From Dictyoglomus sp. NZ13-RE01 (GTDB lineage: Bacteria; Dictyoglomota; Dictyoglomia; Dictyoglomales; Dictyoglomaceae): 64,000 nt of DNA. This document shows positions 6,834 through 14,944 of this stretch, in pieces. The stretch spans positions 1-64,000 of the forward strand of contig NIRF01000002.1 of the NCBI GenBank assembly GCA_002878375.1, read 5' to 3'. The translations under genes were made by a program, and so were the position numbers. The notes under the pieces are model-generated. The model was not told where the DNA came from. It searched no databases and saw only the letters and a list, made by a program, of their open reading frames with translations. The number at the start of each line of letters is the position of its first letter. Within the stretch, counting starts at the first letter, position 1.

Positions 6834-8120
6834 TTTGAGCATAGGGGATACAACAGTACCATTAAAAGTGATCTCCTTTGACACTTCACTCACTGATTGT
6901 AGGAAATCCTTAAGATTTCCAGATATTGTAATCTCACAAACAGGTCCTACAAACTCTCCATCCTTTATCCATAAACCATCCGCCCCTATAGAAAAGTCTC
7001 CTGATATAGGATCAATAAGATGTAATCCCATTAAGTTAAATACATACAATCCATCTTTCGTAGACTTAATAATCTCTTCTTCTGATTTTTCTCCAGGTTT
7101 TATAAAGAGATTGAAAGCACCAACACCTGGTAAATTTTTATAACTTCCTCTCACACAATTTCCAGTTGATTTCACATTATCTTTATTAGCTGTATATAAA
7201 TTATGTAAGAAAGAGTTTAATTTTCCATCTTTCACAATTTCTTTACTTTTAGTAAAAATTCCCTCATCATCAAATTTTCTTCTAAGAAAAGCCTCTTCAA
7301 GATTAGGATCTTCAATTATGGTAAGTTTCTCTGAAGCTATTTTTTCACCTATTTTATTTTTAAAAATGGATTTTCCTTTTTGCACCATATCTGCAGAAAA
7401 AGCCTGAACAAAAACTTCTAATAAATCCTGAGCACGTTCTCTCGGTAATATTACAACCGCCCTCTGAGAAGAAATAGGTTTTGCTCCCAATAGACTTATT
7501 GCCTTCCAAACCGATTTACTTATCAGATCATTAAAATCTAAATCGTACCACGTTTTTCCAACTTTAAACTCCCATGAACCCCTTTCATCTTTTCCATCTG
7601 AAGCACCAACTTCAGTATATACATACTGATACTGATAATTGTATTCTAATTCAGAACCCAAACTATTTAATATATTAACTCTAACCTTGTAAAATTCATA
7701 CGTAACTTCTCTAATACTTTTTATTCTTTTATCTTTTGCATAAATTTGTTTTTCAACTTCCTTTAAAGTATCAATTTTTTCACGAATAGAAGGTTCATCT
7801 CTATAAAAATTTTCATCTTTACAAATAACATTTTCTACAAAGGTCCAATTATTATCCTCCGACAATACTTCTGCTGAATTTATCGCTTTATCCAAAATAT
7901 CTTCCATTTTCTCTATATTGTTGGCATAAGAAAAACCATGTCTATTATTTTTTATAACCCTAACACTATATCCAGATTCTTTAGAAGACTGAAACCTTTC
8001 AATATCTCCCCCACTAATAGACAAATGAACCTTCTCAACTTCTTGATAAAAGAGCTCTGCCTTCTTTATATTCTTCTTATCAACACATTGGATAAATCTA
8101 TTTTTAAGATCAATATTCAT
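6804..8120 (-). CDS. tldE: TldE/PmbA-like subunit of the TldD/E metalloprotease
   Basis: TldD and TldE form a heteromeric protease that trims unfolded or modified peptides. This 438-residue subunit has the family's C-terminal text (STGNCVRGSYKNLPGVGAFNLFIKPG, LMGLHLIDPISGDFSIGADG) and lacks the HExxxH zinc motif, as TldE does. It directly follows tldD with the tldD stop TGA sharing one base with its ATG (TGATG), so translation is probably coupled. Its 3' end is antisense to the last 30 bases of cinA. Confidence 0.9.
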   Translation of the reverse strand: MNIDLKNRFIQCVDKKNIKKAELFYQEVEKVHLSISGGDIERFQSSKESGYSVRVIKNNRHGFSYANNIEKMEDILDKAINSAEVLSEDNNWTFVENVICKDENFYRDEPSIREKIDTLKEVEKQIYAKDKRIKSIREVTYEFYKVRVNILNSLGSELEYNYQYQYVYTEVGASDGKDERGSWEFKVGKTWYDLDFNDLISKSVWKAISLLGAKPISSQRAVVILPRERAQDLLEVFVQAFSADMVQKGKSIFKNKIGEKIASEKLTIIEDPNLEEAFLRRKFDDEGIFTKSKEIVKDGKLNSFLHNLYTANKDNVKSTGNCVRGSYKNLPGVGAFNLFIKPGEKSEEEIIKSTKDGLYVFNLMGLHLIDPISGDFSIGADGLWIKDGEFVGPVCEITISGNLKDFLQSVSEVSKEITFNGTVVSPMLKLEDIMLAGK

Positions 8121-9511
8121 CAGTTCTCCTCCTTAGTCCCACCAACAGTAATCTTAGAAACCAAAACTGTGGGCATACCGTCAGTTACAGGTACTCCTTG
8201 CATATCCTTTCCACAAGTACCTGGGGCAAAACCCAAATCATTACCAATCATTTCAATTAATTCTAAAACCTTAGGACCATTTCCAATTAAAGTAGCACCT
8301 CTAACAGGAACTGAAATCTTTCCATTCCTTATTAGATATCCTTCTTCTACAGCAAAAACAAAATCACCACTTATTGTATCTACCTGACCTCCTCCCATCT
8401 TCACCACATATAATCCCTTATCTACACTATTTAATATATCCTCAGGATTTTTTTCTCCTGGCAAGATAAAAGTATTTGTCATTCGAGGAATGGGAGGAAA
8501 TCTAAAATTTTGTCTTCTACCATTGCCTGTTGGTTTTGCACCTAAATTTTTTGCTGATAATCTTGAATGCATGTATCCTCTTAATATACCTTTTTCAATC
8601 AAAATGTTATATTGAGAGGGAATTCCTTCATCATCAAAACTAAAACTCCCATAATAGCCTTCTAAATTACCTGCATCCACAAGAGTTATATGTTCAGAAG
8701 CAACTTTTTGTCCTACTTTTCCAGCATAAACCGACACATTCTTTTCTACCAAATCTCCTTCTAATCCATGACCTACTGCTTCATGCACTATAACTCCCCC
8801 AGCTTTTGAGGAAATAACAACTGGCATTTCTCCCGCTGGTGCCTCCTCAGCAGAAAGCAGTAGAACTGCTCTTCTTGCAGACTCAAGAGCTACATTTATC
8901 GCTACTTCCTCCTTCAAAATATTAAAATCGCCAAGCCTTGCAAAGGACTCATACCCTGTTTGTATAAGACCATCCTTACCAGCCACAGAAAAACCATATA
9001 AGGATGTTCTAAATCTTCTATCTTCCTTATAATCGCCATTCGAGTTCGCAATAATCACTTTTTGATCACTACATCTTAATCCTGCTGTAAATTGAATTAT
9101 AGAAGAATTATATTTTCTTGCCTTATCATTCATTAACTTCAAAAGCTCTGCTCCACTATTAAGATTAAAATGAGATATATCTCTTTTAATATCCTGAGAG
9201 TATCCTATTTCTTTATCTTCTAATGCAATTCTTTTTAAATAATCACCCTCACTTATTGCAAGAGCTATTTCTTTTGCCAATTTTCTTAAACCCTGATGGG
9301 TTATATCATTAGTATAACCATAAAAGGTAATATTCCCCTTTATAACTCTTATACCAACCCCAAAATCTTCTCCAAAAACTGCCTCCTCAATCTTATTATC
9401 ATCAAGTTTTAATAATATAGAGTTACTTTCCTCATAAAATAACTCTGAAAAATCTCCACCTTTTTCCAAAGAAATAGCCAAAATCTCCTCAATTATATTT
9501 TTGTTAAACAA
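8120..9511 (-). CDS. tldD: TldD metalloprotease catalytic subunit
   Basis: The 463-residue protein has the TldD zinc site HEAVGHGLEGD at about residues 243-253 (HExxxH) and the conserved tail FVFAVEEGYLIRNGKI, GNGPKVLELIEMIGNDLGF and GTCGKDMQGVPVTDGMPTVLVSKITVGGT. With TldE it forms the protease. The start is a TTG at 9511 preceded by GAGGTGG about nine bases upstream; no ATG gives a better fit. It lies downstream of the ferredoxin gene, separated by a terminator, so it may depend on read-through; I found no promoter in the 60-base gap. Confidence 0.93.
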   Translation of the reverse strand: MFNKNIIEEILAISLEKGGDFSELFYEESNSILLKLDDNKIEEAVFGEDFGVGIRVIKGNITFYGYTNDITHQGLRKLAKEIALAISEGDYLKRIALEDKEIGYSQDIKRDISHFNLNSGAELLKLMNDKARKYNSSIIQFTAGLRCSDQKVIIANSNGDYKEDRRFRTSLYGFSVAGKDGLIQTGYESFARLGDFNILKEEVAINVALESARRAVLLLSAEEAPAGEMPVVISSKAGGVIVHEAVGHGLEGDLVEKNVSVYAGKVGQKVASEHITLVDAGNLEGYYGSFSFDDEGIPSQYNILIEKGILRGYMHSRLSAKNLGAKPTGNGRRQNFRFPPIPRMTNTFILPGEKNPEDILNSVDKGLYVVKMGGGQVDTISGDFVFAVEEGYLIRNGKISVPVRGATLIGNGPKVLELIEMIGNDLGFAPGTCGKDMQGVPVTDGMPTVLVSKITVGGTKEEN

Positions 9512-9530
9512 GCTATAACCACCTCACAGA

Positions 9531-9560
9531 AAAAATTTGGGGTAGGAAAGTTCCTACCCC
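9531..9560 (-). terminator. Intrinsic terminator after the ferredoxin gene
   Basis: GGGGTAGGAA (9539-9548) pairs with TTCCTACCCC (9551-9560). On the minus strand the stem runs directly into AAATTTTTT. tldD starts about 20 bases further on, so this could reduce rather than abolish tldDE expression. Confidence 0.75.
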
Positions 9561-9574
9561 TTAAAAAAATCTCT

Positions 9575-9824
<250 letters not shown>

Positions 9825-9825
9825 T

Positions 9826-10293
9826 TTAATTCTTTTTAAAATCAATCTTAGCTCCTTCCTTAAAACCAAACTTTTCAAAGAATCCCATCTTAACCTCCAA
9901 AGCATATCTATAAGGCTTTGGACTAAAATAAACAGGGCAATCTTCTCCTTTACAAGGATACATTTTTTGAATATTAAAGATTATCTTCTGTGAATTTATA
10001 AATGCAATTTCTAAAGGAACATAGGTATTTTTCATCCAAAAACCATAACTAACATCCTGGGGAAAAATAAAAAGCATTCCAAAGTTCCAAGGTATATCCT
10101 TTCTATACATTAAGCCAAAAGAATGAAGCTCATCTCTATCCGCTATCTCTATTGGAATAGTCAATTTTTTGCTTCCTTGAGTTATAGTTAAGTGCCCTTT
10201 GGGGAATTTAGGGAATTTAATTTCTTCTCCAAATCCCACAATCAAAAAGAGAAAAACAAGAATAAAAATTAATATTAACCCTTTTTTTAACAT
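9826..10293 (-). CDS. DUF192 family exported protein
   Basis: This 155-residue protein has an N-terminal hydrophobic signal/anchor segment (about 3-22) followed by a DUF192 domain: IEIADRDELHSFGLMYRKDIPWNFGMLFIFP, then YGFWMKNTYVPLEIAFI. The family is small, extracytoplasmic and has no agreed biochemical function. The ATG at 10293 is chosen because GAGGTGA lies six bases upstream; a GTG three codons earlier is part of that binding site. It is divergent from the DUF763 gene with about 40 bases between start codons. Confidence 0.85.
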   Translation of the reverse strand: MLKKGLILIFILVFLFLIVGFGEEIKFPKFPKGHLTITQGSKKLTIPIEIADRDELHSFGLMYRKDIPWNFGMLFIFPQDVSYGFWMKNTYVPLEIAFINSQKIIFNIQKMYPCKGEDCPVYFSPKPYRYALEVKMGFFEKFGFKEGAKIDFKKN

Positions 10294-10318
10294 AATTATC
10301 ACCTCGTAAAAGTAATAG

Positions 10319-10327
10319 TGATATAAT
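10319..10327 (+). promoter_or_regulatory. Extended -10 promoter for the DUF763 gene, predicted leaderless
   Basis: TGATATAAT carries the TGn extension before TATAAT (10322-10327). No good -35 is visible. The expected start at about 10334 is one or two bases before the ATG at 10336, and no Shine-Dalgarno is present. Confidence 0.55.
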
Positions 10328-10335
10328 TATACAAG

Positions 10336-11415
10336 ATGAAAAGAGAATTTGCAGATTTACCTTTACATTCAGGAAAAGCCCCCTACTGGCTTTTTCAGAG
10401 AATGAAAAAGCTCGCAAGGGAAATAATTCTTTTGTTTTATATAGAAAATAGAATTTCCGATTTTATTAGAAACTTATCAGACCCTTATTGGTTTCAAGCT
10501 TTAGGATGTGTACTTGGTTTCGACTGGCATTCCAGTGGACTTACCACAACCACAGGAGGTGCTCTGAAAGAAGGTTTAGGAGAGTTAAGCAAAGAATTAG
10601 GGCTCTTTATTGTGGGAGGAAAGGGTAAAACTGCTTTAAATACACCAGATGAGATCAAAAGTTTGGCAGATTCTATAGGGTTTGATCCTAACCCCTGGAT
10701 TACTTTAAGTAGACTTGTAGCAAGAATAGATAATAATGCCCTTCAAGATGGTTACCAGCTCTATCATCATCTATTAATTTTTACAAAAGATGGAGCGTGG
10801 TGTGTAATTCAACAGGGGATGAATGAAAAAAATAATTATGCAAGGAGATACCACTGGTTAGGAGAAGAGGTTGTAAGCTTTATAGAAGATCCCCACAAAG
10901 CTATTTGTACTCAAAAATTTGAAAATAATGTATTAAATTTGGTAGCAAAGGAAAGCAAATCTGCCCAAGAAGTCATCTTAAACATAGTAAAAGAAAATCC
11001 CAAATCAGTGATTAAAACTTATGAAAAGATCTCAAATTCTCTTATACTTCCTCCTCATCACTCAATAACAACAAAAGAGATAAAACCTGAAAATCTAAAA
11101 ACAATTATTTTAAAAACCTATGAGAATCCGCCCAAGGATTTTCAGGAACTAATACTATATGAGGGAGTGGGAGCAAAAACATTAAGGGCTTTAGCATTAA
11201 TTAGCGAATTAGTATATGGTACTCCTCCGAGCTTCAAAGATCCAGCAAGGTTCAGTTTTGCTCATGGAGGAAAAGATGGCATTCCTTATCCAGTAGATAA
11301 AAGAACCTACGATAAATCCATTGAAATTTTAGAAAAAGCCATTAAAAAGGCTAAATTAGGAAAAAGGGAAGAAATTGATGCCTTAAAAAAATTGTCTTTT
11401 TATTTCAAACTGTAA
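10336..11415 (+). CDS. DUF763 domain protein
   Basis: This 359-residue protein is recognised as DUF763 from its N-terminus (ADLPLHSGKAPYWLFQRM), the FDWHSSGLTTTTGGALKEGL and LGLFIVGGKGKTALNTP segments, and the C-terminal LILYEGVGAKTLRALALISELVYGTPPSFKDPARFSFAHGGKDGIPYPVD. The family occurs in archaea and thermophilic bacteria. The EGVGAKTLRALALI stretch resembles a helix-hairpin-helix DNA-binding element, and the neighbour across the 3' overlap is endonuclease V, so a nucleic-acid role is plausible but unproven. The gene has no ribosome binding site. It overlaps nfi tail-to-tail by 16 bases. Confidence 0.8.
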   Translation: MKREFADLPLHSGKAPYWLFQRMKKLAREIILLFYIENRISDFIRNLSDPYWFQALGCVLGFDWHSSGLTTTTGGALKEGLGELSKELGLFIVGGKGKTALNTPDEIKSLADSIGFDPNPWITLSRLVARIDNNALQDGYQLYHHLLIFTKDGAWCVIQQGMNEKNNYARRYHWLGEEVVSFIEDPHKAICTQKFENNVLNLVAKESKSAQEVILNIVKENPKSVIKTYEKISNSLILPPHHSITTKEIKPENLKTIILKTYENPPKDFQELILYEGVGAKTLRALALISELVYGTPPSFKDPARFSFAHGGKDGIPYPVDKRTYDKSIEILEKAIKKAKLGKREEIDALKKLSFYFKL

Positions 11416-12050
11416 TAATGAGCCCATCTAATAGGCTCAGGCAATCTATACTTAGCTATCGTTTTTAAAATTATCTCTCTTGCAGACTCTAAAGACACTT
11501 TATGTCCAGGAGAAACAAATACAGGTTTTACATTCTCTTTAGTCCTTAAAACTATTCCAACTACCTCTTTTCTGTGATAAATATATTCATATTCTCCTCT
11601 TTTGTTTCCAGGAATTTTGAAATTACCCACCAATGGTTTCTTAGCACAACCAATAGTAGGAATATCTAAAACCACTCCAATATGCGAAGCTATTCCTAAG
11701 CGTCTTGGATGCGCATAACCTTGACCATCAACAATCAATATATCTGGCTTAATCCTTAGATTTTCCCAACACTTCACTATACTCAAACCTTCCCTAAAAC
11801 TTAAAAAGGTTGGAATATAAGGAATCTTTTCTTCAGTAACAAATCTCTGAACCTCAACACATCTTAATGTATCCATTTCTAAAACTACTATCACACCTAA
11901 TATTTTCCCATCTTTCGACGATGCATCAGCTCCCCCCACAAAGGATAAACTACTAAATTTATCCTGAAGCACTATTTTCTTAGCTAATTTATTTTGAATC
12001 TCTATAGCTTCATCTAAATTCCTAAAAGAGAAGTATTTTTCATAATCCAA
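11400..12050 (-). CDS. nfi: Endonuclease V
   Basis: Endonuclease V cuts DNA one base 3' of deaminated adenine (inosine). The 216-residue protein is full length and carries the metal-binding residues: Asp42 in GGADASS, Glu87 in YIPTFLSFREG, and Asp108 and His114 in VDGQGYAHPRRLGIASHIG. Tyr78 of the PYIP wedge is present. Deamination is fast at high temperature, so the gene suits a thermophile. Its start overlaps the end of the GH57 gene by 11 bases, indicating co-transcription. Confidence 0.95.
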   Translation of the reverse strand: MDYEKYFSFRNLDEAIEIQNKLAKKIVLQDKFSSLSFVGGADASSKDGKILGVIVVLEMDTLRCVEVQRFVTEEKIPYIPTFLSFREGLSIVKCWENLRIKPDILIVDGQGYAHPRRLGIASHIGVVLDIPTIGCAKKPLVGNFKIPGNKRGEYEYIYHRKEVVGIVLRTKENVKPVFVSPGHKVSLESAREIILKTIAKYRLPEPIRWAHYYSLK

Positions 12051-14670
12051 TTATTTCAATACTCCCCCAACAAAGATCCTCTCTTCCCTTTGGAATATAG
12101 CCTAAAAGATCAAGAAACTTCTGGAATACCGCCACCTTTTGTTGAGAAAAATAAATAGACACAAAATTTCTTAAAGAATCTCTTGGAATAAGGATATATT
12201 TGTTTTCATTAACCCTTTTTACTTCTTTTAGAGGAAAACTAACTTTATAATCTGCTATGTTATATCTACGTAGTTCTCTAACTCCTTGTAAAATTAACCA
12301 CAAATCTTCAATATTAAGATATTTTCTAATTATTAACCCCTTATAAACCTCTTCCACATTCTCTGGTAAATTCTTATCGGGTGTTAAATAGATCTTTGAG
12401 TAACCATGATAATATTTTTCTCTATTAGGAATTAAAAATGAATTTATATAAATATTTAGGCTTACATCTTGTCTTTGTTTATAAACAATCTTCGAAAAAA
12501 TCTCTTCAAGTAGTCCAGGAATAATAAATTTAAAACCATCTTCTTCAGGAAATACCTCAACAGGATTTTCTTCTTTATAAACAATAAGGGTAAAATTAAT
12601 CTTCTCTCCTTTTCTACCTTCAAAGTATTGCATAGGAATTTTTAACTCAAAAATATTTTTTACACCTAAATCCTTTATTCTATCTATCAAAATCCACTTC
12701 TCATTTCCCAAAGCTTTCCACAATTCATAATTATTAGAGTTCTTAATCCTAATATTTAAAGATAAAGGATAACCTAAAATCCGTTTTTTATTTCTTATAT
12801 AAATATTCCTTGCACTATCCTGAGGATGAGAAAAGTAAAAATCTATATAGTAACCATGTTTAAAGAATTCATCAGGATGTATATTTGTATCTACCCTTAT
12901 ATACAAGTTATCAAGATCATAGGCATAGTAAACCCCTTTCAACAATCTACTCTTAGTATCTATCAAATTAAGGGATGCATCTGCCCATTCCCCTTCGCTA
13001 CTTATTTCTCCATCAATATTTGGAGTCATTATCAATGGTTCCCTTTCAAGCCATAGAGGCTTTTTAATGACAATAGGAACATTAAGGAAATAAGGTGGAT
13101 CCTCTCCTAAAGAAATATATACATTCTTTAAATGCTGTCTAAAAATATAATCAAAGATCTCATCATGTCCCGAATCCTGATCATCACCAAACCACCAAAA
13201 CCAATCACTTCCCTCACCTGCATATAGAGATACACTATCTATTTTACTTTTCAAGCTTTCATTTTCCTCTAACTTATCTTCAACAAAATCTCTTACAATC
13301 TTTAAATAATTCCAAGCGATATTTTCTTCTTTCTCTCCAATCCATGTAGTAAGATCTGCATCTACCCAAGAACCAGTAAAAATATTGTTCAATTCATCCA
13401 CTGGAGAAAATTTCTCTAAATACTCACCTACAGTAATTGTTTCTATATCAGATGAATTAGATAATAAGCTATAAAAGCTTCTTAAGAAATCTCTTCCATC
13501 ATTATCATAATATTCCCAGCAGTTCTCACCGTCCAATGCAATAGTCACTAAGTAAGGAAAATCATTAGGTAATCTATTTTTAATATTTATCAACCTTTGA
13601 TATAAGTCCTTTGCAGCCTCCTCTGGGGAAAGATGCATATAAGTAAATCCTATTTTATCTGACAAGAAACTATCCCTAAAAACCACATTTGTCTTCTTAC
13701 CCTTTATATTAACTATATACGGTTTATATAAAACATGCGGTTCAACTAAATATCCGTCTAAATCTCTAACCAAATCCTTTTTTAAGGTTTTAAAGAGAAT
13801 TTTCTCATCAGTAATAATCCATCTTAAATTAAAATCTGAAACCATCTCTATGACTTCTGGACTTACTGCCTGTTCAGAGGGCCACATCCCCTTGGGGTAA
13901 ACTCCAAAGTTTTCCAAATAAAAGTCAATTCCCATTTTTATTTGCATTTTTGCATCCTCAGGATATCTAAAGGGCAATGCAGGTAGTGGCAAATTAGGAG
14001 TTGCTATCCTTGCAGAATCTGTATCAATTAAGAGGGGAAGAATTGGATGATAAAAAGGAGAAAAAATAACCTCTATTTGCCCTTTATCTTGCAGATCTTT
14101 GTATAAACTAAGGACTTTACCAAGGAGCTCAAATTGTTTTTCTACTAACCTATATTTTTCACTCTCAGTATAGTTTTTCCCTTTCTTCCATAAATAGTTT
14201 AAAAACTCATCTTTATTCCTATATTCTGGATCAAACCAACAAAGATTATATAAAACTTGTAAGTCTAAGAAATCCTGCGAGGAAAAACTCTCTTTATTCT
14301 GTTTTTTTCTCCATAACTCGTTATACCTTGGATGTATTGATGCCATCTTATCAAAATTAAGCCAGAAAAATCTATCTAAAATAAATTCTTTATCTTCCTC
14401 AGAAAGATCCGTAGAAGGAATTAAAGTTTTTTCCAACCATAAGTCTTTTGCTCTATTTTCTACATAATCTTTTAACTGCATTACAAGAACTGGTGTCAAA
14501 TTAAAGACTTGTTTAATCTTTGGATAATCATACAATATATTCACCATATTGAAATAGTTTTTAATCCCATGAAGCCTAACCCAAGGGAATAAATAAATAT
14601 CCTTCTCCCTATCCTTATAATAGGGCTGATGCATATGCCATACAAAAGCAAGAAAAATTTTCTCTGCCAT
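12040..14670 (-). CDS. Glycoside hydrolase family 57 protein (alpha-amylase/amylopullulanase-like)
   Basis: The 876-residue protein has GH57 conserved regions: HMHQPYY (about 13-18), GMWPSEQAVSPEV with the probable nucleophile Glu266, and VTIALDGENCWEYY with the probable acid/base Asp380. The C-terminal third (about 545-690) contains a beta-rich segment (IDGEISSEGEWADA, YYAYDLDNLYIRVDTN) like DOMON/CBM9-type sugar-binding modules. There is no signal peptide, so it should act in the cytoplasm on alpha-glucans such as glycogen or imported maltodextrin. It differs from the 686-residue D. thermophilum amylase A as I recall it. A TATAAT (14684-14679) ends eight bases before the ATG with no ribosome binding site. 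Confidence 0.88.
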   Translation of the reverse strand: MAEKIFLAFVWHMHQPYYKDREKDIYLFPWVRLHGIKNYFNMVNILYDYPKIKQVFNLTPVLVMQLKDYVENRAKDLWLEKTLIPSTDLSEEDKEFILDRFFWLNFDKMASIHPRYNELWRKKQNKESFSSQDFLDLQVLYNLCWFDPEYRNKDEFLNYLWKKGKNYTESEKYRLVEKQFELLGKVLSLYKDLQDKGQIEVIFSPFYHPILPLLIDTDSARIATPNLPLPALPFRYPEDAKMQIKMGIDFYLENFGVYPKGMWPSEQAVSPEVIEMVSDFNLRWIITDEKILFKTLKKDLVRDLDGYLVEPHVLYKPYIVNIKGKKTNVVFRDSFLSDKIGFTYMHLSPEEAAKDLYQRLINIKNRLPNDFPYLVTIALDGENCWEYYDNDGRDFLRSFYSLLSNSSDIETITVGEYLEKFSPVDELNNIFTGSWVDADLTTWIGEKEENIAWNYLKIVRDFVEDKLEENESLKSKIDSVSLYAGEGSDWFWWFGDDQDSGHDEIFDYIFRQHLKNVYISLGEDPPYFLNVPIVIKKPLWLEREPLIMTPNIDGEISSEGEWADASLNLIDTKSRLLKGVYYAYDLDNLYIRVDTNIHPDEFFKHGYYIDFYFSHPQDSARNIYIRNKKRILGYPLSLNIRIKNSNNYELWKALGNEKWILIDRIKDLGVKNIFELKIPMQYFEGRKGEKINFTLIVYKEENPVEVFPEEDGFKFIIPGLLEEIFSKIVYKQRQDVSLNIYINSFLIPNREKYYHGYSKIYLTPDKNLPENVEEVYKGLIIRKYLNIEDLWLILQGVRELRRYNIADYKVSFPLKEVKRVNENKYILIPRDSLRNFVSIYFSQQKVAVFQKFLDLLGYIPKGREDLCWGSIEIIGL

Positions 14671-14701
14671 ACCACAATATTATATATCAAAATATTTTTT
14701 A

Positions 14702-14730
14702 TTGACACTCATAAATCAAAGGTTTATATT
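14702..14730 (+). promoter_or_regulatory. Promoter of the ABC transporter-NfeD-FloA operon
   Basis: TTGACA (14702-14707), 17-base spacer, TATATT (14725-14730). Predicted start about 14737. The first gene starts at 14941, leaving a leader of about 200 nt. Confidence 0.75.
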
Positions 14731-14736
14731 AAGGCT

Positions 14737-14940
14737 TAGAGTTATTAATTAATAAAAAGAAAGGGGGGAGAAAGCAAAGGTATATGAGTACTAATTTAGA
14801 CGGTAATCCTGTACCGAGGCGCTTGATTTTTAGTTTTTATCTTAGAGAAAAATTAAAGAAAGGAGAAATGGTTCTATGGATTATATTAAGCTTTCTCCCA
14901 TATATTTACTTAAAATACCAAGAAAAGGGGATCAGAGACC
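14737..14940 (+). promoter_or_regulatory. Long structured 5' leader of the ABC transporter operon (unidentified class)
   Basis: The leader holds a G-rich AAAGGGGGGAG run (about 14760), possible pairings AAGC (about 14774) with GCTT (about 14821) and CGGTA with TACCG (14800-14815), then an A/U-rich hairpin TTTAGTTTT / AAAATTAAA (about 14830-14858) just before AAAGGAG. I could not match it to a riboswitch class I know: the Mn2+, guanidine-I, fluoride and ZTP signatures were looked for and not found. It also carries a short reading frame at its 3' end. Confidence 0.45.
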
Positions 14941-14944
14941 ATGA
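14876..14944 (+). CDS. Candidate 22-codon leader peptide coupled to the permease gene
   Basis: An ATG at 14876, ten bases after AGGAG (14861-14865), opens 22 codons (starting MDYIKLSPIY, ending GDQRP). Its TGA overlaps the permease start as ATGA. Such an overlap usually means coupled translation. The peptide is basic and has no recognisable function. It could be chance, since the region is short and AT-rich; a second ATG at 14868 is too close to the same ribosome binding site. Confidence 0.35.
   Translation: MDYIKLSPIYLLKIPRKGDQRP

Noticed and set aside
14760..14830. Known riboswitch (yybP-ykoY Mn2+, guanidine-I, fluoride, ZTP) in the ABC leader
   Set aside because: The G-run suggested some of these, but the conserved core of each class was not found. 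It is reported as unclassified.
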